Shown: positions 1 to 12,660 of the stretch, in pieces | How positions within the stretch are numbered: position 1 is the stretch's first letter | Layout: each line of letters begins with the position of its first letter | NCBI GenBank assembly: GCA_003255065.1 | Contig: QAOA01002460.1 | Span: 17,378-81,377, forward strand | Length of the DNA: 64,000 nt | Direction: 5' to 3' | Source: Cercis canadensis | Lineage: Eukaryota > Streptophyta > Magnoliopsida > Fabales > Fabaceae | Position numbers and translations under genes: made by a program | The notes under the pieces: generated by a model | What the model was told of the DNA's origin: nothing | What the model saw: only the letters and a program-made list of their open reading frames with translations | Databases searched by the model: none

Positions 1-239
1 AATTTCGTACACTGGAAAACAATGTTCAAATTTAATCGAATCATAAATGCTAGAAAGAAGAAACAAATTAATTGTGTACCTCCTTTGGTAATGTAGAGAC
101 CAAAATCGAGAATGATTCTGCAAATATCGCATCCGAGTCCCGTCTTATCAGGGCAATTCACAGTTATGACACAAGGCTCGCCTGGGTTCTTCCCCTTCTG
201 AATTTGAACGACGTCGTCGTCGCTGCTGGCCAGTCCCAT
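1..239 (-). CDS. ACT-domain protein, ACR9/ACR10-like, first exon (partial)
   Basis: Reading the minus strand, an ATG at 239-237 opens 53 codons that end at position 80 with a clean splice donor (AAAGGAG|GTAC); the rest of the gene lies beyond the window edge. The peptide contains the motif NCPDKTGLGCDICRIIL (residues 28-44), the start of the first ACT domain, followed by FGLYITKG. This is the signature of the plant ACT-domain-repeat proteins ACR9/ACR10, which carry several ACT domains (small-molecule, typically amino-acid, sensor folds) and are linked to nitrogen and amino-acid signalling. The acidic N-terminus before the domain is typical. Upstream, positions 240-430 read on the minus strand as a CT-rich leader. 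The plus-strand reading frame over the same bases is a shadow. Confidence 0.85.
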   Translation of the reverse strand, partial: MGLASSDDDVVQIQKGKNPGEPCVITVNCPDKTGLGCDICRIILDFGLYITKGGTQLICFFFLAFMIRLNLNIVFQCTK

Positions 240-920
240 GCCGGACCCGGCGAGTTCCGACCGAGAATGCTGGAATCCGATCAAGCGGCGGCGGCCCTAG
301 AAGCTTCTGAGATCAGGGCGTGGAAAATGAGAGATTTTCTACCTTTTTTTATTATGATAAAAACAATAAATTTGGAGAGAGTGAAACAGAAAGATGAGCT
401 GAAGAAGAAGGAGGGAGGCAGTGAGTGAGGAGGATGGTAGCTGTGGACTTGTGGCTATGGGTAATGTTTGTTAATGGTGGCATGGGAACTGTAAGATCCA
501 CGTCAGCAATCGAGAAAGAACTGTGGTTATACGTGGCGGGAAATTGGTGGACAGTTGTTATAATTATAACTAGTCTATGTTATTGTGCGATATGCAAATA
601 AAATAGCCTTTCGCAAGCTTTGGAGTGGTCCATCTTGCTTCTCCTCCAGCTGAGTTGTTTAGCTGCTGGTAGCTTGATGATATGGGGATAGACCCAGCTT
701 TGCCTTGTTTCTGTTTTTGGCGTTTAGCCCCGTTATCTTACTAAAAAAAATAAAATAGTATTTCATGTAAAAAAAATAAAAACAAATAAAATTAAAACTT
801 GACAAAAGTACATTTTAAGTGTAATATTTTTTTAATTGATTGCAAATTAAATATTACAAAGATCTAAATAAATATGACAAAAGCAAATAGAAAATAAGAA
901 AGATGAAAAATATTCCCACC
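240..920. other. 5' leader and upstream region of the ACR-like gene
   Basis: No second gene seen. Bases 360-430 on the minus strand are pyrimidine-rich (CTTCTTCTTCAGC type), as in plant 5' untranslated regions. The remainder becomes AT-rich up to the hAT element at 921. No convincing TATA box could be chosen among the AT-rich runs. Confidence 0.4.
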
Positions 921-3094
921 TAGGGGGTGTTCATCGGGCGGTTCAAACCACCCAATTCAACTCGAATTGTAGTTGGCAGGCCGCTCAACCCGCTCAACAC
1001 CGTGCGGTTTAGTTTAAAATATGCAAACCTGCTCCATTGCGATTTGACCAGCAGTTTTCAATTTCCAAATAGCACCTGGAATCGACCCATATAACCTGCA
1101 TATATGTATTAAAATTTGATTTTTCATAGAGTACGATGTCGTTTGAGGGGAGCCCTAACCTGAAATTCTGAAGGGGCTTGAAGCTTTGAGTCTCACTCAT
1201 CATTGTCCTCTCCTCACCTTTCTCTCAAGCTCAACCTCTCTCTCACCGTCTCTTAGTAACCCTATCTACTCTCTCCATCTCCCTCGCTCTTTTCTCTCAC
1301 CATTTAATTTTTCTGTGTGTTCCTCTCTCGATGCTCAATTCCTCACTTGCTCTCTCGATGTTCCTCAGTCCTCACTTTCTCTCTCGATGCTCGGTGCTCA
1401 ATGCTCAATCTCTTGGTGATTGCTCATCAACTCGAAAGATAAGGAGTTTATAAATTCTAAACTTCTCTAGAAAGTTGCTCAATGTCACTTTATTGTTCAT
1501 TGTTCAATGGGTTATATGGTTAGGGTTTTGAAGAATTTTAATTTTAGGAATTTTGGTAAGTATCAGAATAATTAATTTTATTGGTTTCGATCTAGTCAAT
1601 TTTTTCACTTATTATGTCATTCTTACTCAAAATTGTGCAATAATTAGGATAATAAATGGTTAGCATTTAGCAAGATTGAAAAATAAGCTCGTCTAGAAAA
1701 TTAAGCCTTCTGCTGTTCTAATGCTAATTACATTCATGAGTTTTCTTTGAATGTTTTTTTGTTATTGTTAGTCTGTTACTCTGGTAGTGATTGATAGAAT
1801 AAGATATTATATGTCCACTTTGGGGTTAGTTGCCAGTAATGATGATCATATTTTGTTAGTAATCACAAATTGTGAGGGGGAGAGGTACATGTTGTTAATG
1901 TCTGAGACTCTGAGACTTAAATTTGCCTAAATTTTGAGGAATTTAAAGTCATTAATATAGGAATTAGGAAGGTAATGATTCATTCACCAAAAGCATGAAA
2001 CATAGACTTTAATCAGGTTGAAATAATTTCTTCTTTTATCAAAAGAAATCACTAATAGTTGATGCAGATCTTACTTCCTGATTAGATGAACAAGGTTTTG
2101 GATGACTTCCCTTTTTGATTGGTGTGTAGAAGAGCTTGATGAAGATATATATGTTAGGCCCTTTTCTTGAAGGCCTAACATTGTGAATGTGATGCCAAAT
2201 GCTTGTTGCTTGTGAGATGTTCTATTTACGTATTTGATTACCTCTTTCCATTAATTTAATGTTTAGTATATGCTTTTGTTTCTTTTCTGTTTTGGGTTTT
2301 CCCTGTATCTTTGGACTTGTATGTATAACAATGGGTACTCTGTAGTGTAGTTAAGATGATAATGTGAGCCTTGGCTGAACAAAAATATGGCACAACATTT
2401 ACTGGTAATTTAACTTGTTATCAATAAGAGATTCAATTGATATTGGTCACGTCTTCCTTCTTGCTTTAAGACTCATTGTCTTTGAATGTCTGTTATATTT
2501 CTTGTTGTTCAGTTGAAAATGAACAGATGGCCCAAACTAGATTTTTTAAAGAATTTCACCAAGGATGTTGCAGATGAAGATGATTATTTATTGTATTTTA
2601 CTTGCAATCACTGTGGCAAATGTTTCAAGATTGACATATGGAGGCAAGGGATATCGAGCTTGAGTTGCCATCTCAAAAATTACTCATATCCAAAATTAGT
2701 TTCAATCTCTTGAATCATGTTGATGCTGATACTGATTAGAATACTTTGTAGTTTGTACTTTTTTAGTACTTTTCATTTGATGATTGTATTATGTTTGATG
2801 ATGGTTAAATTGCTAAGGTTGTCAATTTTATTATGTTTGAATGTTTGATGATGATTAAATTGTTAATTATGTTTCTTGTTATGTTTCTGGTAAGGGTTTC
2901 ATATTTGGATTTCTATTTCTGTTTGTTAATTTGGTCTTTGTATGGTCCATCAAGTTCCACCAGTTCGGTTTGTTTTAGTTTGGTTTCTACCAAAATTTCA
3001 AGTAAAATTGAATCGAACCGAATTGCAAGATTATGTGCGGTTCGGTTCCTGGTTCATTCCCCAAACCACTCGAACCAACCTGTTAGCACCCCTA
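921..3094 (+). mobile_element. hAT-superfamily DNA transposon, non-autonomous
   Basis: The element begins TAGGGGGTGTT at 921 and ends AGCACCCCTA at 3094, an imperfect inverted repeat, and is flanked by a perfect 8-bp target duplication TTCCCACC (913-920 and 3095-3102). An 8-bp duplication is the hallmark of hAT insertions. Inside are a CT-rich leader-like stretch (1200-1420), AT-rich non-coding sequence and one BED-type zinc-finger fragment near 2519-2713. No dimerisation domain or transposase core is visible, so it cannot move by itself. The right subterminal region (2935-3060) holds repeated GGTTCGGTT-type words. Confidence 0.8.
2519..2713 (+). pseudogene. BED zinc-finger fragment of hAT transposase
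   Basis: A short reading frame starting at an in-frame ATG at 2519 encodes about 64 residues with CNHCGKCFKIDIWRQGISSL followed by a His-containing SCHLK segment. Cys-x2-Cys followed about 20 residues later by a His region is the arrangement of the N-terminal BED finger of plant hAT transposases, which binds the element's ends. The frame stops at 2713 and nothing resembling the catalytic domain or the C-terminal dimerisation domain follows before the element's end at 3094. It is therefore a remnant, not an active transposase. Confidence 0.6.
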
Positions 3095-3102
3095 TTCCCA
3101 CC

Positions 3103-3530
3103 CATCAGTTGATTTCATCGAGAACTAAAGTTCAATCTTTTGATATATTGTTACCCATAGAATTTAGCATTGGATCAAGATATCTAAATTCATACAACAT
3201 AAACAAATGAGTAATAAAAGAGAGAAAATGAGGTATAGGACAATTCTGAATGTTTTTTGGTGGGTAAGGTTTTGTCAAGTAAATTGGCTAATAATGGTAG
3301 CATTCAAGAAAACATTGGCTAGGGTTCGGCGGCTTGCTGCATATTTTAGTGTGTAGTATTTAGGTGAGAATGTTTCTGTGTTCTAGTTTGGCCCATTGGG
3401 AGACAAACATAAGGTCCTTAATTGTGTTCCATGGTTTTTTATAGAATTGATTGCATAATTTTTTGGTCCTATTGTTAATTGTTTTTCTTTCTAGTATCAA
3501 CAACATTTACTCATTTATCTTTAAATAATT
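3103..3530. other. host intergenic sequence between repeats
   Basis: AT-rich sequence after the hAT element's right target duplication. No coding, RNA or repeat structure was recognised here. Confidence 0.3.
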
Positions 3531-4080
3531 ATCACAAAAACTAATGTAGACATTAATATTTTTTTAACATAATAATCTATTTAAATTTATAGAATTGATT
3601 GTATATATTTTGGTCTCGTTATTACTTGAACTTAGTTAACCACAAAAATTAAGTAGCTTTGAATACTTCTTCAACATAGTAATCTATTAAAATTTATAAA
3701 ATTGATTGCATATTTTTTTGGTCTCATTATTTAACCTAGTTAGCAAATTAATCATTTCTTTCTTGTATCAACTACGTTCACCGTTTATCTTTAAATTGGT
3801 CCCATTGTTACATATCTTATTTTTTGAAAATGAAAAAAAATAAATTAATGAATTAGCAATAGTTATCTCCATTACGGGATTTGATTTTGAATTTAAAATT
3901 ATTATTTCACTTTTTTGAATCTCAAATCTGATAAGGGATAATGGACAATTATCTTTAATTCGGTCTCTGTATGGTCCATCAAGTTCCACCGGTTGAACCC
4001 GACCAAACTGCCAGAACCAAACCAAACCGGTTTGATCTAGTTTAGTTCAGTTTCTTCCAAAATTTCAAGTGAAACTAAAT
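3531..4080. repeat. dispersed AT-rich repeat plus truncated hAT-like end
   Basis: Bases 3531-3955 closely match 57265-57700 (shared words such as ACATAATAATCTATTAAAATTTATA and GATTTTGAATTTAAAATTATTATTTCAC in split form), so this is one copy of a dispersed repeat. The following 3956-4080 resembles the right end of the hAT element at 2935-3020 (TATGGTCCATCAAGTTCCACC) and is cut off where the LTR at 4081 begins. Confidence 0.6.
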
Positions 4081-7000
4081 CGTATTAAGAAAATGGGAAA
4101 CAATTGGAAAACTCTTTTTTAATTTAAAAAACATGGTCTGCGAACCAAAGAGAGTTCGGGAGCTTGTTTATGCGTGGAGAAGGTGTTAGGCACCTCATAA
4201 CATCCGTTTAAAGACAGTTACCCTAAATTGATTGTGCGAACATAATATGACAAAAAATGTGTATTTTATTTACCCCAGGATAATAAATTATTACAAGAAT
4301 ATTTGACAAAAATAAAAACAAAGAATTTAAACGTGCAATGTATGAATTATCTACCAAGACCTAAATCCTTCCACCCTTTCATCGCATAAAACGACCGTCT
4401 AGGGTGGCACTACCTTCACCTAGATCGGATAGAGAAAGACATCCCATATAGGACTAACTCACTTTATTATCCCATGATATATAAGAGAAAGGGCATGCGG
4501 ATACTACGCGACACATGTATATTTTTTATATGCGGTGCAAATGCATGATTTTAAGTATTACAATATTTGTCTTTGTCTAATAGGGAAGGGGTACACAATT
4601 GACAAATGTAATTAAAATAAAGAAAAGCTCTCCGACACTCCTAATTGCTATAGGATTTTGCTAATGGCCCAAGGATCGTGACTCCCTCTCACATAGAACA
4701 CACATTAGTTGGCTCAAAATGAGAAATCAAAGGTCACATATTCATAAGCAATTGAGCAGCCACAACACATCACAATGAATGACAAGATAAAGCAAGGAAC
4801 ATGTCAAATTATAGTGAAAAGACAAACAATACTAAAGCACATATGACAACCATTAAGAGTAAAAAATAAAATAAAATGAAAATGACATACAAAATAGGAT
4901 AACAACATTTAGTTAAATAGAGAAATTAACATACACACCTAATTAGCATGAAAATGGTCCCAAAAAGGAAGAAAGGACAACAGGTAAACACAAGGCAGAA
5001 TAAAGAGAAAAAAAAGAACAACAAAGACAGAAAACAAAGCATAAAACAAGGAAAACTTGTAAAGAAATCTAGGAATGCATGTCAATACAATTTGACCCCA
5101 AAATTTTACATGACATGTAAAAACGTCTTATGGTTCTAAAGAATCAAAAATCATACAAAAATGAGCTCTCTAACTCAAGTTATGGCCAAAAAATAGAACA
5201 CTGCCAGAATTAACTAGCAATTTCACACTACAGTTAAAACAGCCGCTTTGAAATTAAAACTGGGAGCAAATGCAACATAAAAAAAATATGAAATTTATAC
5301 AAATGAAAGATACGCATCTTAGGGTTTTAACAAAATAAAAACCATGCCATTTGGGGTTGTAAAATGGAAGTTATGGTCAAAAGACCAACTACTGCCAGTG
5401 TTGGACTGACAGGTCCAAGAATGACCATTTAGAAACCAAATTTCATAACTATTATCCCAATTGACCAATTTGATTTTAAACATGACAAAATTCAAAACAT
5501 TAAGACCAAAACATAAAGTTTTCAAGAAAGGTCAAGCATCACTTTGATTTTTAATCAAGAACCTTAAAACACATTCAAGAAAATAAAGACAAAACAAACA
5601 AAATACTCAAAAGAAATCCACAAGAAGCATGCTCACTCCAACAAGACATGACAAATGGTACCAAAACAATAATAGGGCAATAAACATGTAAAACCTGCAA
5701 TACCATCAACCAAGATTATGCTAGAAAAAGACCAACCCTAAACAAAATCATGCTATATGGTAAAAACAAGCAAAACAACAATAAACTAAGTACTCAACTA
5801 TAATCAAAATAGAAACTAAACATAATCTCCCTAAACCAAAATAGCAAGAGGATATTCAAGAGAGGAGAAAAAAAACAAAAATCAAAATGAAAGTCATGGA
5901 ATTAAAATGAAATAGAGGCATTCAAGAGGGAAACAAAAAAAAAAAAAAAACATATATTTCACTTGGATTCAAACAAAAACCCACAAGAGAATGACAAGAA
6001 ATAAAGAGAAGAGTGAAAGTTACCTAGTGTTCTTCAAGAAAACTCCTCTTCCTTGCTCAAAGGTGTAGAACCCAACTCCAAGAAACTCAAATCACTCTTG
6101 ATTTCTTATTTCTCTCCAAAATTATCAAGAACACTCAATAACTCTCAACTTTCATTTCTTTGATCTATTTTTTCAAGTTCTCTCTCTTCCTTCTTGTTTT
6201 CACCTTGAGAGCATATTATTGTATGAGGCTTTCTCCTCTCTTTTTCCCTAAATGCAATTAGCCCTCTCAACTTGGAGAGCAAGTTGAGGGTAGTTTGGTC
6301 CTTTCATACCCCTTTTGCACCTTTCTCCCACTTTCCTTTAGCCTTAACATGTGAAAAATCCAATAATTCTTCTCCAAAATGCCCTAACCAAATTGCAGAC
6401 TTCAACCCCTCTAATTTTTATTTTTTTCATGCAAAAATAAGGTTAAGAAGCCTTCATTAGCAATTTTCCCAAAATTCTCTTGCACAAGCAACTTCCATAA
6501 AGTTTCATTGAGGCTAGATCTTTTTACTTATGCTTGAGAAAATTATTTAAACCCTAGTTGACCTCTTCTAGATTTTTAAAAAATTTATTTATTTTTTTGA
6601 TTAAAAATAAAAATCACAAAAACCTTAATGGGCCAAATTAGGTCAAAATGAGCTCAAAGAGCTCAACCTTGGACCTAAGTTGGTCCAATTGGTTCCAAAT
6701 TAAAACTCAAACAAATTAAATAGTTCAACAAACACTTATAATTTATTTGCCTAAAAACATTAGAAAAATAAAAAAATAGGTGGGCCCAAAGGCTCCAAAA
6801 CTAGGGTTTTAGCATGACGGGTCAAGCTTAAAACTTGAATTTTGACCCAAAATCACTAAAAACTTAGAAAATTATAATTTTTTATGTCCCAACAAAGTAT
6901 TCAAAAAAAATTAAATTGGTCAAAAGACCCCAAACTCAAATTTAAAGAAAACGGACCAAAGAGCTTCCTAACTTGTATTAAAATGAAGTGGGACAATGCC

Positions 7001-7128
7001 CAAAAATCAAAACTTTGATCCAAAAGCTAAAAGAGGCTTTAAAGACCTTAAAATCAATTTTTTTTTTATTTTCTCTTTTTATTTTTTAGAAAACGTGTAT
7101 CAACCTCGAACAAAATACGGTGTCTACA
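4081..7128 (-). repeat. Tat/Ogre-type long terminal repeat, reverse orientation
   Basis: On the minus strand the block starts TGTAGACACCG at 7128, a start common in Tat/Ogre Ty3/gypsy LTRs, and ends near 4081 in CTTAATACG (last base pair altered from the CA seen in sister copies). The same 3' part occurs on the plus strand at about 21560-22000 and 22560-23010, where it is followed by a TGG-starting primer-binding-like site (TGGTGGCGATTC). No 5-bp target duplication was found (TAAAT versus TATGT), so this may be a solo or truncated LTR. No gag-pol remnant adjoins it. Confidence 0.55.
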
Positions 7129-8329
7129 TATGTCATCCTAACTGATTACAATATCTAAAGAAATCAGATTAGCGATGAAGTTTCAGCCCTCAGAACACGC
7201 AAAAGAGTAGCACCAAACATGTAGAGGATAATTCTTTAGTTATTTCTTTCAGCAGGGGGAGAAGGTGGAAGGTAATAGAAGAATTTCTTAAGATGAAAGA
7301 GTAAAAAGATGGAGGACAAGGAAATCTTTTAGAAAATATAAATTGTGATGAAAACATTAGCTTAAAAGACAGTCCAAAGTCTCTGCAAATCTCCAAGCAG
7401 AAATATCATTCCTTAGATTTATCATGGGATAGAATTGCACTCATGGCCTCTTTTTGCTAGACACACAGTATATAACTGAAGTGCTTCACCAGGAGCTTCA
7501 GATTTTTGCTTGCCCGAATGGCTCGAGAGGGTTGCCCTTTTATAGGCTTCATGCAACTACGTTCATTAATTTTACCCTAAGAGTACTTCCTTTCACACAT
7601 AGGTACGGCGACAAAGTGTGCTTAAGGGTGCACATTTTTCAACATCTATTTACTGCTATCGCATGCAGCATTTACTAAGGAAGATAAAGATGTTGGGGGA
7701 TCAACTTTTCACCAAATATTAACTTGAAGCAAGTCAATATTTCAGCTCCCACCGAATGCCTTCTTTACAAACTAGATTTGTCTCGTAGTGCATAAATAAC
7801 CAATGGCTATACTAGCATGAGGGTATATGGTGCATGATATGCACCACCACTAAATTCATCAAACCACATATTAATAGTTGCATTGTAACAATTCCAAGAA
7901 TTCAGAGATGCAATAACATATTAGATCCATGAAACAAGACACTATTATGCCGTTATACTAGTTAGTAGTTTTCTAGTTTATATTTTTCAGTTACATCACA
8001 TAATCTAGAGAGTTTTTAGGAGCATAATCTACAGCTGTATGAGTCTCAAAATATGACCAAGGCAAGAGCTTTCAGATTTATAAAAAGATAATTATCAGTC
8101 CTCTCTTTCACCCTTTAATACTTTTCATCTTGCTTACTCATTCCATCTTAGCTATACCACACTTTTGTGCAGGGAAGAATTCAAGATTTTTCTAACATTG
8201 CTATGCATATCCCTTCAGGTTACAAAGTACCAACAAAAATAAAAGAAAAGACAGTAATTTGGTTTCTTTTCTTTACAGAATTCAAAATTTTACATACACC
8301 ATATGTATTCCATGAATATATCCATTTCC
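5404..8329. repeat. left copy of a 2.9-kb duplicated block
   Basis: This 2926-base block, from GACTGACAGGTCC inside the LTR to CATTTCC at the edge of the N gap, recurs at 8704-11626 with only scattered single-base and small indel differences. It ends exactly at the gap, and the right copy starts exactly after it. That is the pattern of two allelic contigs whose overlap was not merged, rather than a real tandem duplication. The counterpart sequence continues normally after 11626. Confidence 0.85.
7129..8329. other. non-coding stretch with a TATA-like site on the minus strand
   Basis: No convincing gene. On the minus strand a TATAAAA word at 7538-7544 is followed by about 100 bases and a short ATG-initiated frame that stops after 12 codons, so a promoter is possible but unproven. 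The same feature is repeated at 10835-10841 in the duplicated copy. Confidence 0.25.
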
Positions 8330-8703
8330 NNNNNNNNNNNNNNNNNNNNNNNNNNNNNNNNNNNNNNNNNNNNNNNNNNNNNNNNNNNNNNNNNNNNNNN
8401 NNNNNNNNNNNNNNNNNNNNNNNNNNNNNNNNNNNNNNNNNNNNNNNNNNNNNNNNNNNNNNNNNNNNNNNNNNNNNNNNNNNNNNNNNNNNNNNNNNNN
8501 NNNNNNNNNNNNNNNNNNNNNNNNNNNNNNNNNNNNNNNNNNNNNNNNNNNNNNNNNNNNNNNNNNNNNNNNNNNNNNNNNNNNNNNNNNNNNNNNNNNN
8601 NNNNNNNNNNNNNNNNNNNNNNNNNNNNNNNNNNNNNNNNNNNNNNNNNNNNNNNNNNNNNNNNNNNNNNNNNNNNNNNNNNNNNNNNNNNNNNNNNNNN
8701 NNN
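8330..8703. other. assembly gap (374 Ns)
   Basis: Run of unknown bases. It is flanked by the two copies of the 2.9-kb duplicated block. Any reading frame crossing it is meaningless. Confidence 0.99.
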
Positions 8704-11626
8704 GACTGACAGGTCCAAGAATGACCATTTAGAAACCAAATTTCATAACTATTATCCCAATTGACCAATTTGATTTTAAACATGACAAAATTCAAAACAT
8801 TAAGACCAAAACACAAAATTTTCAAGAAAGGTCAAGCATCACTTTGATTTTTAATCAAGAACCTTAAAACACATTCAAGAAAATAAAGACAAAACAAACA
8901 AAATACTCAAAAGAAATCCACAAGAAGCATGGTCACTCCAACAAGACATGACAAATGGTACCAAAACAATAATAGGGCAACAAACATGTAAAACCTACAA
9001 TACCATCAACCAAGAATATGCTAGAAAAAGACCAACCCTAAACAAAATCATGCTATATGGTAAAAACAAGCAAAACAACAATAAACTAAGTATTCAACCA
9101 TAATCAAAATAGAAACTAAACATAATCTCCCTAAACCAAAATAGCAAGAGGATATTCAAGAGAGGAGAAAAACAACAAAAATTAAAATGAAAGTCATGGA
9201 ATTAAAATAAAATAGAGGCATTCAAGAGGGAAACAAAAAAAAAAACATATATTTCACATGGATTCAAACAAAAACCCACAAGAGAATGACAAGAAATAAA
9301 GAGAAGAGTGAAAGTTACCTAGTGTTTTTCAAGAAAACTCCTCTTCCTTGCTCAAAGGTATAGAACCCAACTCCAAGAAGCTCAAACCACTCTTGATTTC
9401 TTATTTTTCTCTCCAAAATTATCAAGAACACTCAATAACTCTCAACTTTCCTTTCTTTGATCTATTTTTTCAACTTCTCTCTCTTCCTTCATGTTTTCAC
9501 CTTGAGAGCATATTATTGTATGAGGCTTTCTCCTCTCTTTTTCCCTAAATGCAATCAGCCCTCTCAACTTGGAGAGCAAGTTAAGGGTAGTTTGGTCCTT
9601 TCATACCCCTTTTGCACCTTCCTTCCACTTTCCTTTAGCCTTGACATGTCAAAAATCCAATAATTTTTCTCCAAAATGCCCTAACCAAATTGCAGACTTC
9701 AACCCCTCTAATTTTTATTTTTTTCATGCAAAAATAAGGTTAAGAAGCCTCCATTAGCAATTTTCCCAAAATTATTTTGCACAAGCAACTTCCATAAAGC
9801 TTCATTGAGGCTAGATCTTTTTACTTATGCTTGAGAAAATTATTTAAACCCTAGTTGACCTCTTCTAGATTTTTTAAAAAAATTATTTATTTTTTTGATT
9901 AAAAATAAAAATCACAAAAACCTTAATGGGCCAAATTAGGTCAAAATGAGCCCAAAGAGCTCAACCTTGGACCTATGTTGGTCCAATTGGTTCCAAATTA
10001 AAACTCAAACAAATTAAATAGTTCAACAAACATATATAATTTATTTGCCTAAAAATATTAGAAAAATAAAAAAATAGGTGGGCCCAAAGACTCCAAAACT
10101 AGGGTTTTAGCATGACGGATCAAGCTCAAAACTTGAATTTTGACCCAAAATCACCAAAAACCCAGAAAATTATAATTTTTATGTCCAAACAAAGCATTCA
10201 AAACAAATTAAATTGGTCAAAAGACCCCAAACTCAAATTTAAAGAAAATGGACCAAAGAGCTTCCTAACTTGTATTAAAATGAAGTGGGACAATGCCCAA
10301 AAAACAAAATTTTGATCCAAAAGCTAAAAGAGGCTTTAAAGACCTTAAAATCAATTTTTTTTTTATTTTCTCTTTTTTTTTTTTAGAAAACGTGTATCAA
10401 CCTCGAACAAAATACAGTGTCTACATATGTCATCCTAACTGATTACAATATCTAAAGAAATCAGATTAGCGATGAAGTTTCAGCCCTCAGAACACGCAAA
10501 ATAGTAGCACCAAACATGTAGAGGATAATTCTTTAGTTATTTCTTTCAGCAGGGGGAGAAGGTGGAAGGTAATAGAAGAATTTGTTAAGATAAAAGAGTA
10601 AAAAGATGGAGGACAAGGAAATCTTTTAGAAAATATAAATTGTGATGAAAACATTAGCTTAAAAGACAGTCCAAAGTCTCTGCAAATCTCCAAGCAGAAA
10701 TATCATTCCTTAGATTTATCATGGGATAGAATTGCACTCATGGCCTCTTTTTGCTAGACACACAGTATATAACTGAAGTGCTTCACCAGGAGCTTCAGAT
10801 TTTTGCTTGCCCGAATGGCTCGAGAGGGTTGCCCTTTTATAGGCTTCATGCAACTACGTTCATTAATTTTACCCTAAGAGTACTTCCTTTCACACATAGG
10901 TACGGCGACAAAGTGTGCTTAAGGGTGCACATTTTTCAACATCTATTTACTGCTATCGCATGCAGCATTTACTAAGGAAGATAAAGATGTTGGGGGATCA
11001 ACTTTTCACCAAATATTAACTTGAAGCAAGTCAATATTTCAGCTCCCACCGAATGCCTTCTTTACAAACTAGATTTGTCTCGTAGTGCATAAATAACCAA
11101 TGGCTATACTAGCATGAGGGTATATGGTGCGTGATATGCACCACCACTAAATTCATCAAACCACATATTAATAGTTGTATTGTAACAATTCCAAGAATTC
11201 AGAGATGCAATAACATATTAGATCCATGAAACAAGACACTATTATGCCGTTATACTAGTTAGTAGTTTTCTAGTTTATATTTTTCAGTTATATCACATAA
11301 TCTAGAGAGTTTTTAGGAGCATAATCTACAGCTGTGTGAGTCTCAAAATATGACCAAGGCAAGAGCTTTCAGATTTATAAAAAGATAATTATCAGTCATC
11401 TCTTTCACCCTTTAATACTTTTCATCTTGCTTACTCATTCCATCTTAGCTATACCACACTTTTGTGCAGGGCAGAATTCAAGATTTTTCTAACATTGCTA
11501 TGCATATCCCTTCAGGTTACAAAGTACCAACAAAAATAAAAGAAAAGACAGTAATTTGGTTTCTTTTCTTTACAGAATTCAAAATTTTACATACACCATA
11601 TGTATTCCATGAATATATCCATTTCC
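8704..11626. repeat. right copy of the 2.9-kb duplicated block
   Basis: Near-identical to 5404-8329. It contains the same LTR part (to about 10425) and the same non-coding stretch (10426-11626). Sequence unique to this side resumes at 11627 and runs into the CACTA element at 11663. See the left copy for the interpretation as an unmerged contig overlap. Confidence 0.85.
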
Positions 11627-12024
11627 GCAAAGGCTCGGTTTGTTTTCTTAAGCCAAAATATTCACTACAAGAAAAGAAGGATTTTCTCGCGGAACAAAAT
11701 TTCGTGAAAAAATCACTCAATTTCTTGCGGATTTTCTCACAACTTTTGACTCTTAGGATTTTCTCACGGACAGAGTTGCCTGTGAGAAAGATCCATGAGA
11801 AAATCCTTGAGGAAAAGCATCCCAACCGTCATAATTATTGTGTGTAGTGTTCTCATGGACATTATTTGTGAGAGAAATCAAATTTTGTCACGGATTTTCT
11901 CACGACATACCAAATTCGTGAGAAATTCCGTGAGAACTCACTGAGCACAATTTCATTTAAAATTTGAATTTTAGGGTTTATTCTCACAGACAAATTCCTT
12001 GAGAAATTTTGCATTTCATCTTCC

Positions 12025-12200
12025 TTGCGTAACCACAACCTCCATTTTCAAAAATCCTTTAACCTCTCTCCTTTCTCCTCTGTTCTCTTTCTCTCTTCCT
12101 GGATGTTTCTCCACCATTTCCTCTTCTTCTACTTGGGTTTTGCAATGGATGACATCCTCTTCCACCCTATCAGTTTAGCTTTTGGATTTTTAGCTTTGAG
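12025..12200 (+). promoter_or_regulatory. CACTA 1 transcript leader exon with splice donor
   Basis: A CT-rich stretch (12055-12115) downstream of the subterminal repeats ends at a good donor TTTGAG|GTATG (12200/12201). The matching acceptor TATTAAAG is at 12947, directly before the TNP1-like ATG. A related leader is found, interrupted by a retrotransposon, at 43041-43141 plus 56793-56830, supporting its being a conserved part of the family. Confidence 0.5.
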
Positions 12201-12660
12201 GTATGTTCCACTATCCCTCTCTTGTCTCTATTTTTTTTTTATGTATTTTCTATGAGGAATTGTCTGTCAATTTGTATGCATATTATCTGTTTTAGCTATT
12301 TAGAATGTTTATTGGTTATTTTAGATAGTATAGGAGTTGTTTTGGATGTAGTTGAATAGTGTAGGTTTATGGCGGAATTTAAGTAGTGAAATTGATAATG
12401 AATTTATATAATTTGTTAAGATTAGGTTGAGGTTTTTGTTATATTATTGATGTGGAATAATTCTAGAATTTTTTGAATGATGTAGAATTAGTTTTGTAAT
12501 TTTTCCTACTATTGTGTAACTTTTACTTGTATAGCTAGCTAATTTTTAGTTATAGAATGAATTTTTATTTTGTGACTGGGTTCTTATGTAATTATGTGGA
12601 ATTTTGAATTCTTGGATTGTTCAAGTTTTAGGGGAGACTTTGCCTAATTTTTTGTTTATG

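Noticed and set aside
72-428. 118-residue plus-strand reading frame
   Set aside because: It is the shadow of the ACR-like first exon and its leader on the minus strand, which has family motifs and a splice donor.
8167-8825. Reading frames running through the N gap
   Set aside because: They consist mostly of unknown residues and only reflect the absence of called stops in Ns.
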